A DNA stretch of 64,000 nt, from contig CAJXUA010000002.1 in assembly GCA_913060695.1 (NCBI GenBank), forward strand, positions 1 through 64,000, given 5' to 3'. The stretch's first letter is position 1. Each line of letters opens with the position of its first letter. This document shows positions 45,986 to 54,801 of this stretch, piece after piece. The DNA comes from an uncultured Gammaproteobacteria bacterium. Lineage in GTDB: Bacteria > Pseudomonadota > Gammaproteobacteria > Pseudomonadales > Pseudohongiellaceae. The notes below the pieces were generated by a model that made no database searches, was not told the origin of the DNA, and saw only the letters and a program-made list of their open reading frames with translations. The position numbers and the translations under genes were made by a program.

Positions 45986-46225
45986 ATGACAAAGAAGAAA
46001 GACAGCGTATTTAATTTCGAGGAATCCCTAGCCAGCCTAGAGAGCCTGGTCACGGCAATGGAAGATGGCGACCTGAGCCTTGAGGAGTCTTTACAGGCCT
46101 TCGAGAAGGGCATTCGCCTGACTAGAGAGTGTCAATCTGCCCTGCAAAAGGCCGAGCAGAAGGTGCAGGTCTTGATCAACGAGAATGGCGATCCTGAACA
46201 GATCGACATGGACAGCGAGTCTTAG
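45986..46225 (+). CDS. xseB: Exodeoxyribonuclease VII small subunit
   Basis: 79 residues, the usual length. FEESLASLESLVTAMEDGDLSLEESLQAFEKGIRLTRECQ is the XseB helical hairpin. The protein binds the long nuclease subunit XseA in multiple copies. Its gene is 5 nt ahead of ispA, the common gammaproteobacterial arrangement. It acts in single-strand DNA degradation in the cytoplasm. Confidence 0.93.
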   Translation: MTKKKDSVFNFEESLASLESLVTAMEDGDLSLEESLQAFEKGIRLTRECQSALQKAEQKVQVLINENGDPEQIDMDSES

Positions 46226-46230
46226 TATCC

Positions 46231-47136
46231 ATGGTAGATAGCACCGTTTTTGCGACAGAGCCCTATATGCTGCAGACGCGTACACGCCTCGAAGCCGTGC
46301 TGCGCAAGCAACTAGAAGCCTTACCCGCCCGCGCACCACGACTACGCGAGGCGATGCTATATGCATGCCTTCAGGGCGGCAAGCGAGTACGCCCCACCCT
46401 AGTCTACGCGTCCGCTGCAGCCCTCGGTGGCCCGCTTGAGCGCGCCGATATCCCAGCCTGCGCGGTGGAGTTGATTCACTGCTATTCGCTCGTACACGAC
46501 GACCTACCCTCAATGGATGACGATGCCCTGCGCCGCGGCAAGCCCACCGTCCACATCGCCTTCGACGAGGCGACTGCGATCCTCGCTGGCGATGCCCTAC
46601 AAGCCATGGCCTTTCGTCTCCTAAGCGAGCCAAGCCTCGCGATAGATGCACAGGCCCGCTTGCAGATGATTCATTTACTCTCGGCCGCTGCCGGCTTCGA
46701 GGGCATGGTGTCGGGCCAATCCATCGACTTCGACGCCGTCGGCAAGACACTCGATGTGACGCAATTGCAGACTATGCATAGCCTGAAGACTGGCGCATTG
46801 ATCACGGCCAGCGTGCTTATGGGTGCCTTGAGCAGTGAACGAGCCAGCCCTTCGCAGCTCAATAGCCTGCGCGTTTATGCCGAATGCGTTGGCCTAGCGT
46901 TTCAAGTGCAGGACGATATTCTCGATGTCACCAGCGACACCGCCACTCTAGGCAAAACCCAAGGCGCAGATCAGGCTCTTAACAAGCCCACCTACGTCAG
47001 CCTGCTGGGCCTAGAAGGCGCAAACGCGAAAGCAAAGTCCCTATGTGAGGAAGCCCTGACTGCGCTGCTCGGTTTCGACGAGCGTGCCGAGGCCCTACGC
47101 GGCATAGCCCGCTTTATTGTCGTCCGCAGCAGCTAG
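46231..47136 (+). CDS. ispA: Farnesyl diphosphate synthase
   Basis: 301 residues. GGKRVRPTLVY, the first Asp-rich motif DDLPSMDDD, GDALQAMAF and the second motif VQDDILDVT are all present. It condenses dimethylallyl and isopentenyl diphosphate to farnesyl diphosphate, the C15 precursor of ubiquinone and undecaprenyl carriers. It lies between xseB and dxs. The 150-nt gap before dxs is longer than usual, so dxs may also have its own promoter. Confidence 0.95.
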   Translation: MVDSTVFATEPYMLQTRTRLEAVLRKQLEALPARAPRLREAMLYACLQGGKRVRPTLVYASAAALGGPLERADIPACAVELIHCYSLVHDDLPSMDDDALRRGKPTVHIAFDEATAILAGDALQAMAFRLLSEPSLAIDAQARLQMIHLLSAAAGFEGMVSGQSIDFDAVGKTLDVTQLQTMHSLKTGALITASVLMGALSSERASPSQLNSLRVYAECVGLAFQVQDDILDVTSDTATLGKTQGADQALNKPTYVSLLGLEGANAKAKSLCEEALTALLGFDERAEALRGIARFIVVRSS

Positions 47137-47286
47137 GAGCCTATAAATTGACGATTCCAAGGCATTCCATTAAGTTAGCCACTTGTTTAAATTTTCAGGC
47201 CGTTCGCAGCACGCGACAAGGCAGTCTGCCCTCGACTCGACCTCTAAATACGCCCTATCTCTACAATAAAAGAGTAAGCTTTTCAA

Positions 47287-49188
47287 ATGCTTGACGAAAT
47301 TCCACTCACTAGGCCGGATACGCCCCTACTAGACACTATTTCTAGCCCGGCTGACCTAAAGACCTTAGAGCCAGAGCAATTGCTCGGCCTTGCACGGGAG
47401 TTGCGCCAATTCCTACTCTATTCCGTAGGCCAAACCGGCGGACATTTCGGCGCGGGACTCGGCGTGGTGGAACTCACTATTGCGCTTCATTATGCCTTCG
47501 ACACCCCTAACGACCGCTTAGTGTGGGACGTCGGCCATCAGACCTACCCCCACAAGATATTGACCGGGCGCCGCGAGCGCATGTTGAGCATGCGTCAGGA
47601 AGGCGGGCTAGCCGCATTCCCCCACAGAGAGGAGAGTGAGTACGACAGCTTCGGCGTCGGCCACTCCAGCACCTCTATTAGCGCCGCGCTAGGCATGATG
47701 ATTGCCGCCCGCGAGCAGAAGATTGATCGCCATACCGTTGCCATCATAGGCGACGGCGCGATGACAGCGGGCATGGCCTTCGAGGCCCTAAATCACGCTG
47801 GCGATATCGACGAGAATTTCTTGGTCATCCTCAACGACAATAATATGTCGATATCCAAGAACGTAGGAGGCCTATCAAGCTACTTCGCCCGCATGTGGGC
47901 AAGCCGCCCCTATAACGCCATTCGCACCGGCGGCAAGAAGGTACTCTCGCACATCCCCCCCGCTCTGAAAGTCGCCCATCGCGCCGAAGAGTACATGAAG
48001 GGCATGGTGTCTCCCGGCACGCTGTTCGAAGAGATCGGCTTCAATTACATCGGCCTAGTAGACGGACACGACACCCTAGAGTTGATCGAGATACTGAACA
48101 ACATCAAGAAGCTGCGCGGCCCCCAGTTGCTGCACATCGTGACGCAGAAGGGCAAGGGCTACTTAGCCTCCGAGAATGACCCTTTCGGCATGCACGCGAT
48201 GAACAAGATAGAGCCCAAGCAGAGCAAGCCGGCCATTCGCAAGGCTGAGTCCCCCAGCTATTCCGCCGTATTCGGCCAATGGCTATGCGACACGGCCGCA
48301 CAAGATCCTCTACTTGCAGCCATCACGCCAGCGATGGGCGCCGGCTCGGGTATGGACAAATTCGCCGAACAATTTCCTAACCAGTTCCACGATGTTGCCA
48401 TCGCCGAGCAGCACTCGGTCACTCTCGCCGCAGGCATGGCCTGTGACGGACTCAAACCCGTAGTCGCGATCTATTCGACATTCTTGCAACGCGCCTACGA
48501 TCAACTCATCCACGACGTTGCGATCCAGAACCTAAACGTGCTCTTCGCGATCGACCGCGCAGGACTAGTAGGTGAGGACGGCCCCACCCACGCAGGCAGC
48601 TTCGACATGAGCTTCCTACGCAGCGTGCCCAATATGCTAGTCATGGCACCTAGTAACGAAAACGAGACACGCCAACTCCTCTACACGGGCTACCAACACC
48701 TTGGGCCCGCCACCGTGCGTTACCCACGCGGCAAGGGACCAGGCGCAAAGATCGAAGAGAAGATGGAAGCACTGCCGATCGGCAAAGGCGTAGTGCGCCG
48801 CAAGGGGCACACAGTAGCCATTTTAGGCTTCGGCAGCTTGGTCAACACGGCACTAGAGGCAGCAGAGAGCCTAGACGCAACAGTAGTAGACATGCGTTTC
48901 GTTAAACCTCTAGACGAGGCATTGATCGGAGAGATGGCGACGCGCCATCAGCTGATCGTGACTATTGAGGAGAACACTGTCATGGGCGGTGCGGGCTCGG
49001 CAGTGAACGAATTCCTACTACGCCAAGACTACCGAGTCCCAGTCCTAAACCTGGGCCTACCAGACGAGTTCCTACACCACGGCAAAGTACCCGACATGCT
49101 AGCGGCAGTAGGCCTAGACAAAGACAGCATCATCGCCTCAATCCGCGCCAAACTACAGAAGTGCAAGATCCAGTCTCAGGCGGTTTAG
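47287..49188 (+). CDS. dxs: 1-deoxy-D-xylulose-5-phosphate synthase
   Basis: 633 residues. The thiamine-diphosphate motif [18 protein letters not shown] ends in N-N ([10 protein letters not shown]), and the N-terminal GHGASHL-like [24 protein letters not shown] is present. The catalytic Glu region is [16 protein letters not shown]. It makes DXP from pyruvate and glyceraldehyde-3-phosphate, the first step of the MEP isoprenoid pathway. It completes the xseB-ispA-dxs group. In Pseudomonas ribA and the pgpA-thiL-nusB-ribH cluster follow closely. Here about 10.7 kb separate them. Confidence 0.96.
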   Translation: MLDEIPLTRPDTPLLDTISSPADLKTLEPEQLLGLARELRQFLLYSVGQTGGHFGAGLGVVELTIALHYAFDTPNDRLVWDVGHQTYPHKILTGRRERMLSMRQEGGLAAFPHREESEYDSFGVGHSSTSISAALGMMIAAREQKIDRHTVAIIGDGAMTAGMAFEALNHAGDIDENFLVILNDNNMSISKNVGGLSSYFARMWASRPYNAIRTGGKKVLSHIPPALKVAHRAEEYMKGMVSPGTLFEEIGFNYIGLVDGHDTLELIEILNNIKKLRGPQLLHIVTQKGKGYLASENDPFGMHAMNKIEPKQSKPAIRKAESPSYSAVFGQWLCDTAAQDPLLAAITPAMGAGSGMDKFAEQFPNQFHDVAIAEQHSVTLAAGMACDGLKPVVAIYSTFLQRAYDQLIHDVAIQNLNVLFAIDRAGLVGEDGPTHAGSFDMSFLRSVPNMLVMAPSNENETRQLLYTGYQHLGPATVRYPRGKGPGAKIEEKMEALPIGKGVVRRKGHTVAILGFGSLVNTALEAAESLDATVVDMRFVKPLDEALIGEMATRHQLIVTIEENTVMGGAGSAVNEFLLRQDYRVPVLNLGLPDEFLHHGKVPDMLAAVGLDKDSIIASIRAKLQKCKIQSQAV

Positions 49189-49240
49189 TTTTTCGGCCAC
49201 TTCCATTAATACAAAGCCATAGTCTTGCACTTCGCAGGTC

Positions 49241-49358
49241 GAACTGCGCAGTGGGGTGGAGTCGCCGGAACCGCCAAACTGCGTACATCCATGTACAGGC
49301 TTGACGTGCGCCGTCCTGGCGCCCGACATTCCGCAACCCCCACCCCACTCCGCAGCTC
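49241..49358 (-). repeat. Structured palindromic repeat, copy A (inverted relative to copy B)
   Basis: The 66-nt core is at 49267-49332 and reads on the minus strand. It is enclosed by an outer stem of 49241-49258 with 49341-49358 (16 of 18 pairs). The 8-nt linkers on either side of the core form a symmetrical internal loop. Inside the core lie two hairpins: GCGCC-AGGAC-GGCGC and GTACAT-GG-ATGTAC. GGAA and TTCC pair at the core ends. Confidence 0.7.
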
Positions 49359-49480
49359 TCTACAGTAGGATGCTGAAAACTCATCTCTTCGTTTTGCGAA
49401 CAAACAAACTAATTCTGTCAGCGCAATCACTTTCCATACGGTGCGATGAAGAACCAAACATTAACGATCGCACAACGCCA

Positions 49481-49600
49481 GCGTTGAGGGGCGGGTATAG
49501 GAGTTCAGGAATGTCGGGCGCCTGGACGGCGCACGTCAAGCCTGCACATGGATGTGCGCAGTTTGGCGGTTCCAGAAATCCTATACCCGCCCCTCAACGC
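49481..49600 (+). repeat. Structured palindromic repeat, copy B
   Basis: The 66-nt core is at 49508-49573, identical to copy A at 63 of 66 positions when copy A is read on the minus strand. The outer stem is 49481-49502 with 49579-49600, a perfect 22-bp inverted repeat of unrelated sequence to copy A's stem. 5-nt linkers flank the core. The core hairpins are GCGCC-TGGAC-GGCGC and GCACAT-GG-ATGTGC. Confidence 0.7.
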
Positions 49601-49620
49601 GACCTACGAAGCACTACTCA

Positions 49621-49697
49621 CTAATCGCTAATCGCTAATCGCTAATCGCTAATCACTAATCACTAATCACTAATCACTAATCACTAATCACTAATCA
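49621..49697. repeat. Heptamer tandem repeat (4 x CTAATCG, 7 x CTAATCA)
   Basis: Eleven perfect 7-nt units without interruption. The first four end in G and the last seven in A, as in two blocks from separate expansions. It lies between repeat copy B and the receptor terminator, in no reading frame, so it probably varies by slippage without affecting protein. Confidence 0.9.
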
Positions 49698-49710
49698 TGA
49701 TGAAAAAAAA

Positions 49711-49732
49711 GCGGACCGAAGTCCGCTTTTTT
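49711..49732. terminator. Bidirectional rho-independent terminator of the TonB receptor
   Basis: GCGGAC (49711-49716) pairs with GTCCGC (49721-49726) through a CGAA tetraloop, followed by TTTTTT, with AAAAAAAA on the left side. Confidence 0.9.
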
Positions 49733-49755
49733 AGTACTAAACAGCTATGTGGTGA

Positions 49756-52287
49756 TTACAAAGCGTAACGCACACCGATCGCGTAGGTAGTGCCGTATTC
49801 ATCGTACTGTGACAGACGGCTCTTGTTGCCCCAGTAGTAAAACTCAGGCTCATCGTTCATGTTGATGATTTCGAAGTTAATAACCAAGTCATCAGTCATA
49901 TTGTACTTCGCCGTGAAATCCCACTGCGTGTGTGAATCTGTATAGCGAATCTGATCGTTAGTCAGGCCCTCTTCTGCAGCCTCACCGTCGAACAAAGAAT
50001 CTAGATAGCTATCGCGGTAGTTCGATGACAAGCGCACATCCCACTTGTCATCCTGATAGCCCAGCATGAAGTTCGCCACGTTCTTCGCCATTTTACGGAA
50101 CGGAATCGTTTGACCCGTTGGCAGATCTGATTCCGCATCGTTGTACGTGTAGTTCAATGACGCATACATATTCGCTAACGCACCCGGTAAGAAATTCAAC
50201 TGGCGCTGCGCGTTCAACTCATAGCCTAGGATTGTCGAAGTATCTAGGTTTTCCCAAGTAGTGATACCATCATTGTAGAACACCCCATCGATCTCACGGT
50301 TGTTGCTCGCTACCTGATAGATCGCATTGTCGATGCGCTTGTAGAACATACCTAGGCTCACATAGGAGAACTGATCCAGATAATACTCTGCAGTGAAGTC
50401 TAGATTATCAGACTCATAATGCTCTAGGTCAAAGTTACCGTAGCTGATACTGCGCTCATCACCAAGCGAGTTTATCTCCGCATTCGGTGCAAACTCGCTG
50501 AAGCCTGGGCGTGCCAATGAACGCGAGTAGCCGAAGCGGTACACCGTATTATCGTTCGCATCATACTTCAGGTTTAAGCTTGGAGAGACGAAGGTATAGT
50601 CCTTAGAAGGGCTTACCGGTGTCCATACACCGTTGACCATCTGGGTTGCCTTAGACTTCACATCGGTCTGCTCAACGCGGATACCGCCCACGATACGCAG
50701 CTTGTCCGTGTAGTCCATCGTCGCCATGCCGTAAACCGCGAGGATGTTCTCATCGGTGACGAAATCTCCCGCTGTAGAGGCTTCTTCATCTATGCCCGCA
50801 AGACTGAAATACTGTTCCAGTTGACGCGACGCTCTGCGCTCTATGAATAGTCCGAAGTTATTGGAGAAGGCATGGTTCGGAGAAATAGTCTGGAAGTCTG
50901 CCAAGCTGACATCCGGCGCCGCAGTATAGATGTTGAAATCCGCATCCTTCTGACGGGCTCGGTATTTAAAGCCGAACTTGACGGTAGAGGGCATATCGAG
51001 AAGCGCCATCTCTTTCTCAAAGTCGGCATGCAGCGATACTTCCTTGTCCTGCACGAGAGACTTCTCGAACTCTACTTCATCTAGACCGTAATCCGACAGT
51101 GGCGCGAAACCCCCTATTAGAGTGGTCTCAGGCTTTTGCACATTCGCCCAAGACACGATGCCGGTTGGGCTCGTGTCGGAACGGTATTTATGGCGGAAGG
51201 CGACATCCACGTTGTCACTGTCATCCTCTTCGGCAAAGGAATAGGCAAGCTCGTAGTTCGCATTCCAGCCGCTGTTGAAGAAAGTGTCACCACCCACAGA
51301 GAAGGCATTGATCTTGCGCACTTCGACACGGTCACGCGTTTCCTGATCGTTGTCGAAACGCCCATAAGTGGCGGAGTTAGCCTGCACGTCCATGACGTCT
51401 AGCGTTTTATACTCACCCTTGTAACGCACTTCGTCATCGGTGTATTCATTGAAAAGCGTGCGGGCGAATAGAGTCGTAGTATCCGATGGGGCGTAGTCGA
51501 AATTCAAAGTCAAACCAACGCGCTCACGGTCCAGATCATAGTAACGACGTTCGAAGTCGTCATTCATGTAATCATTGCCGTTCGCGTCTACATCCCAGCC
51601 GAAGCCGGTTTCATTGTTCTGCGAGATCACGTTCTTAGAGGCGTAGGTAAAGCCCAAGACGAAGCCGCTGTTCTCGGTCATCTTGTTTGCCCATGTCAGC
51701 GAGCCTTTTGGAGAATTGCTTTCGGCCTGATCGTTGTATGCGGTATCCAATTTGATACGCACCATTGATTCGTTAAGATCGAGGGAAGACAGAGTACGGA
51801 AGTCTACGCGGCCACCTATCGAGTCGGCATCCTGATCCGGAGTAAGAGACTTGGATACCTCGATAGAATCAAGCAGGTCAGTTGGCAAGCCGTCGAGCAA
51901 TACCGCGCGGCCCGCTTCCGGCGCCACAATGGAAGACCCGTTCAAATATATGGAGTTGAGCTCAGGAGCGAAGCCCCGCACTACGACATAGCGCCCCTCG
52001 CCTTGGTCGTTTTCAACCGAGATGCCAGAGAGTCGGCGCATCGCTTCTGCCGCAGTAGTGTCGGGGAAGTTGCCTAGGGCATCGGAATCGGCAACGGAGA
52101 GAACACGATCAGCATTGCGTTGCTTGGACAGTGCGGATGTCAGGCTAGCTCTAGAGCCTGTAACGATGATTGTATCGACTTCCTCTGCCGCGTTGCTCTG
52201 GGCTGCGCAGATGCTGCTAAATAGTAGTGTGTGGACGGCACCGAGTGCCAGCCAGCTCAATTTCTTGTTTGAAAGTTTGTGACTCAT
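49756..52287 (-). CDS. TonB-dependent outer-membrane receptor
   Basis: 843 residues from the ATG at 52287 (MSHKLSNKK, with AAGGGG upstream). The upstream frame to 52353 adds nothing recognised. The signal peptide ends near AAQSNAAEE. The TonB-box region is VDTIIVTGSRA, followed by a plug with GNFPDTTAAEAMRRLSGISVENDQGEGRYVVVRGFAPELNSIYLNG. The barrel ends in aromatic-rich GVRYAL. This plug form matches the TonB-Xanth-Caul family, often for carbohydrates or their polymers in marine bacteria. No carbohydrate enzymes lie nearby, so the ligand is unknown. Confidence 0.9.
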   Translation of the reverse strand: MSHKLSNKKLSWLALGAVHTLLFSSICAAQSNAAEEVDTIIVTGSRASLTSALSKQRNADRVLSVADSDALGNFPDTTAAEAMRRLSGISVENDQGEGRYVVVRGFAPELNSIYLNGSSIVAPEAGRAVLLDGLPTDLLDSIEVSKSLTPDQDADSIGGRVDFRTLSSLDLNESMVRIKLDTAYNDQAESNSPKGSLTWANKMTENSGFVLGFTYASKNVISQNNETGFGWDVDANGNDYMNDDFERRYYDLDRERVGLTLNFDYAPSDTTTLFARTLFNEYTDDEVRYKGEYKTLDVMDVQANSATYGRFDNDQETRDRVEVRKINAFSVGGDTFFNSGWNANYELAYSFAEEDDSDNVDVAFRHKYRSDTSPTGIVSWANVQKPETTLIGGFAPLSDYGLDEVEFEKSLVQDKEVSLHADFEKEMALLDMPSTVKFGFKYRARQKDADFNIYTAAPDVSLADFQTISPNHAFSNNFGLFIERRASRQLEQYFSLAGIDEEASTAGDFVTDENILAVYGMATMDYTDKLRIVGGIRVEQTDVKSKATQMVNGVWTPVSPSKDYTFVSPSLNLKYDANDNTVYRFGYSRSLARPGFSEFAPNAEINSLGDERSISYGNFDLEHYESDNLDFTAEYYLDQFSYVSLGMFYKRIDNAIYQVASNNREIDGVFYNDGITTWENLDTSTILGYELNAQRQLNFLPGALANMYASLNYTYNDAESDLPTGQTIPFRKMAKNVANFMLGYQDDKWDVRLSSNYRDSYLDSLFDGEAAEEGLTNDQIRYTDSHTQWDFTAKYNMTDDLVINFEIINMNDEPEFYYWGNKSRLSQYDEYGTTYAIGVRYAL

Positions 52288-52398
52288 TGCGTGTATACCC
52301 CTTGATGATCTTTCATAAATAGCTGGCACGCACTTGTCGGCGTGTTGCAGCACTGCGTATTGGTTTATTCAAACTGGCGCCCACGATACCGACGAAAT

Positions 52399-52526
52399 GT
52401 GACAGTTTTTTTGCTTAAGCGAACTTACACACGCGTTTCGCCAAACTGTCACGAAAGCTTCATTTCGGTGACATGCACTAGTCACGTCTTTGCAATAAAT
52501 TCATCCAAATGTCATGTGCCGGTCAT
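52399..52526. promoter_or_regulatory. Cluster of GTGAC/GTCAC half-sites upstream of the TonB receptor
   Basis: GTGACAGTTT (52399-52408) is repeated inverted as AAACTGTCAC (52443-52452), and GTGAC (52468-52472) with GTCAC (52481-52485). GTCAT follows at 52511 and 52522. Several dyads of one half-site in a 130-nt divergent region suggest a repressor or activator site controlling the receptor. Confidence 0.4.
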
Positions 52527-52627
52527 TTAGGGGCTGCGTCAGAATTGACTACAGCGATGCAGGTGAGTAGACTGCGCGCATCTTGAACTGGGCTCTTTTG
52601 CGAGCCTGCGTTGAAGATACTGATTGC

Positions 52628-52786
52628 ATTGTTTGGTGCCCGGGATGATTGCTCTGTGTTTTCGATAAATTAACAGAGCGTTTTCCGGGTTAAATGGGAA
52701 GCTGGTTCAAGGCCAGCGCTGCCCCCGCAACGGTAATGGAGCTCGATCTAACAATCGATCCCAAAGCCCGATACCAGCCAGACAAT
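52628..52786 (+). ncRNA. Cobalamin riboswitch (AdoCbl class)
   Basis: The aptamer is recognisable from GGTGCCCGGG near the 5' end, the GCCAGCGCTGCCCCCGCAAC core (about 52712-52731) and the B12 box AGCCCGATACCAGCCAG at 52765-52781. The closing P1 stem is 52628-52636 with 52778-52786 (9 bp, one G-T pair). It precedes btuB. Binding of adenosylcobalamin should lower btuB-cobO-btuF expression. Confidence 0.93.
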
Positions 52787-52894
52787 AGATTGCACCTGAG
52801 ATGAAGCGGAGGGCTCCATCGGTGGTCGGTTCAGTCGTCTATTGTCGATTCTTTCCTTCCGCTCCCCCTCCCTCATGAAACTTTTTCATTGAGG
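52781..52894 (+). promoter_or_regulatory. Riboswitch expression platform with ribosome-site hairpin
   Basis: GACAATAGA (52781-52789), partly in the 3' strand of P1, can instead pair with TCTATTGTC (52837-52845), so P1 and this stem are exclusive. A second hairpin, CTCATGAAA (52872-52880) with TTTCATTGAG (52884-52893), covers the GAGG ribosome site (52891-52894) of btuB. This suggests translational control. No T tract suggests a terminator. Confidence 0.45.
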
Positions 52895-52901
52895 ATTTAC
52901 C

Positions 52902-54782
52902 ATGCAACACCGTCACTTACTTAAACTTGCCTGCGCTTTTAGCGTGAATCTTTTACCTCTTAGTATCCAACTTGCGAATGCCCAAGCTGAGTCCCACTCC
53001 GAGCTCGAGGAGATCATCGTCACCTCTAGCCGCATCGAGACACCCCTACGTCAGATTGGCACCTCTGTATCGGTACTCAACGCCCAAGAGATAGCGGCCA
53101 ATGGCAGCACATCCCTTATCGACGTCCTGCGCACCCTACCCTCTATTAGCGTGACTAATACCGGCGGAGCTGGTCAAGTTAGTAATCTGCGCATTCGAGG
53201 GGAAGAGGGATACCGCACCCTTACTCTGATCGACGGGATAAAAATCTCCGACCCGAGTGTGACCCAAGTCCAGCCACAACTAGAGCACTTGATGAGCAGC
53301 GGCATCGAACGTGTAGAAGTACTGCGCGGACCCCAGGGCTTACACTACGGCGCGGACGCCGGCGGCGTGTTGAACATCCGCACACTGCAAAGCAGCCAAG
53401 CCTTACGCTCCCACATCGACGCATCGTCTGGAGCATTTGGCACTACTCAACTATCTGGCAATATTAGTGCTGGCAATGCTCTCGCTGACGCATTCATCTC
53501 CGGCGTTAAATTCAAGACGGATGGTTTCAATACTCGCGTATCAGACAAAGTGCTCGCCGACGATGACGGCTATGACAACACATCACTTCATGCGCGTCTT
53601 GGGGTGAATGCTACAGAGAGCCTCCGCTTTGAGTTAGTTCACCGCGATACCGAGGGCGACTCTGAGTACGATGGCTGCTTTAACTCCGCAGACTTCTCTA
53701 CAGTGCACGACTGCGATGCCAGTTTCGATCAACAGGCCTCGCTAGTCTCTGCAGTTCTAGGTACTGATTATGGTTCCCACTCTTTAGCCTATTCGAGCAC
53801 GCAAACCGACCGCGAGTATTTCTCGCTAGGCTTATCTAGCTTTGCCTCCGAGGGCGAACTACAGCGCTTGGAGTACATTGGCGAGCTGCAAAGCGCAGAG
53901 AGTTTCCGCTTGGTATACGGCGTAGACAGTGAGACAGAAGACAACAACGGTGAGTCACGGGACCAAATTGGCTACTATGTCGAGTATCTAAGCGATTTCT
54001 CGGACCAGCTTTATTTCACCGCTGGTGCGCGCCGCGACGACAATGACGACTTCGGTGAACACACGAGCTACCGCGTCAGTGCCGCACGTCTTTTTGATCT
54101 AAGCGACGATAAGACCATCAAACTACGCGGCAGCTATGGCACTGGTTTCCGCGCGCCGAGTCCCTACGAAGCTAGTTATAACAAAGGACCTTACGCGTCA
54201 GCTCCGGCGTCCACTACCTCCTTAAAAGAAGAGCTAAGTAAGGGCTATGAGATTGCGTTGGAATACTTCAACGACACAGGCCTGCACTTAGAGGCTGTGT
54301 ACTTCGATCAGCGCATCGAGGACGCCATCTACTTCGACTCGGTAGCTTATAGCGGTTACTTGCAAGACATTGGCGAGAGCGTATCCGAAGGCGTAGAGCT
54401 TTCCGCGAGTTTGCCGCTAGGGCAGCAGTGGCGTTTGCAGGGCAACTACACCTACAACCACACCGAGCGTCCAGACGGTAGCCAGCGACAGTTGCGGCCT
54501 CGCAATCTTGGCAATGTGCAACTAGCATGGCACAGTGCGGATGAGCGCTTACGCCTTACTGGCTTCTACCGACTTTCACAGAACAGCAAAGACGCATTGG
54601 GCGGTCAGGCGGTGGCACTCGAGGATACTGGCACCGCGGATCTTACGGCTAGTTTCGCGCTGCGCCCCTCTATCGAACTCTATGGCCGTATCGAGAACCT
54701 ACTCGACGAAGACTACCAGGAGGTTCTGGGCTATTACGCGGCGGGTAGAGCGGCCTATGTCGGCGTAAGAGTAAACTTCTAA
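52902..54782 (+). CDS. btuB: Vitamin B12 TonB-dependent receptor (BtuB)
   Basis: 626 residues. The signal peptide ends near LANAQA. The TonB-box region is ELEEIIVTSSRIETPLRQIG, then a plug with ISVTNTGGAGQVSNLRIRG and LRGPQGLHYGADAGGVLNI. The barrel ends in VGVRVNF, with the terminal Phe. Size, plug and the upstream cobalamin riboswitch all fit BtuB. It imports cobalamin across the outer membrane. GAGG is 7 nt before the ATG. The next two genes are cobO and a btuF-like gene. Confidence 0.92.
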   Translation: MQHRHLLKLACAFSVNLLPLSIQLANAQAESHSELEEIIVTSSRIETPLRQIGTSVSVLNAQEIAANGSTSLIDVLRTLPSISVTNTGGAGQVSNLRIRGEEGYRTLTLIDGIKISDPSVTQVQPQLEHLMSSGIERVEVLRGPQGLHYGADAGGVLNIRTLQSSQALRSHIDASSGAFGTTQLSGNISAGNALADAFISGVKFKTDGFNTRVSDKVLADDDGYDNTSLHARLGVNATESLRFELVHRDTEGDSEYDGCFNSADFSTVHDCDASFDQQASLVSAVLGTDYGSHSLAYSSTQTDREYFSLGLSSFASEGELQRLEYIGELQSAESFRLVYGVDSETEDNNGESRDQIGYYVEYLSDFSDQLYFTAGARRDDNDDFGEHTSYRVSAARLFDLSDDKTIKLRGSYGTGFRAPSPYEASYNKGPYASAPASTTSLKEELSKGYEIALEYFNDTGLHLEAVYFDQRIEDAIYFDSVAYSGYLQDIGESVSEGVELSASLPLGQQWRLQGNYTYNHTERPDGSQRQLRPRNLGNVQLAWHSADERLRLTGFYRLSQNSKDALGGQAVALEDTGTADLTASFALRPSIELYGRIENLLDEDYQEVLGYYAAGRAAYVGVRVNF

Positions 54783-54801
54783 AACCTAAGCGGGTGAAAA
54801 T

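Larger units (their letters stand above)
49189..49755. other. Non-coding region between convergent dxs and TonB receptor genes (567 nt)
   Basis: This region holds no gene I can support. It contains two inverted copies of a structured repeat (49241-49358 and 49481-49600), an 11-unit heptamer tandem repeat (49621-49697) and the receptor terminator (49711-49732). A small inverted repeat, GTGCGAT/ATCGCAC, lies at 49441-49447/49467-49473. Confidence 0.6.

Noticed and set aside
46091-46750. 219-codon minus-strand ORF opposite ispA
   Set aside because: Arg/Gly-rich shadow of a clear ispA frame with no ribosome site or domain.
49158-49233. Perfect 11-nt inverted repeat GAAGTGCAAGA / TCTTGCACTTC around the dxs stop
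   Set aside because: With a 54-nt loop, about one such pair is expected by chance in a 64-kb window; it lacks a T tract.
49621-49697. Tandem heptamers as a CRISPR array
   Set aside because: Units are 7 nt, adjacent and without spacers; no cas genes in the window.
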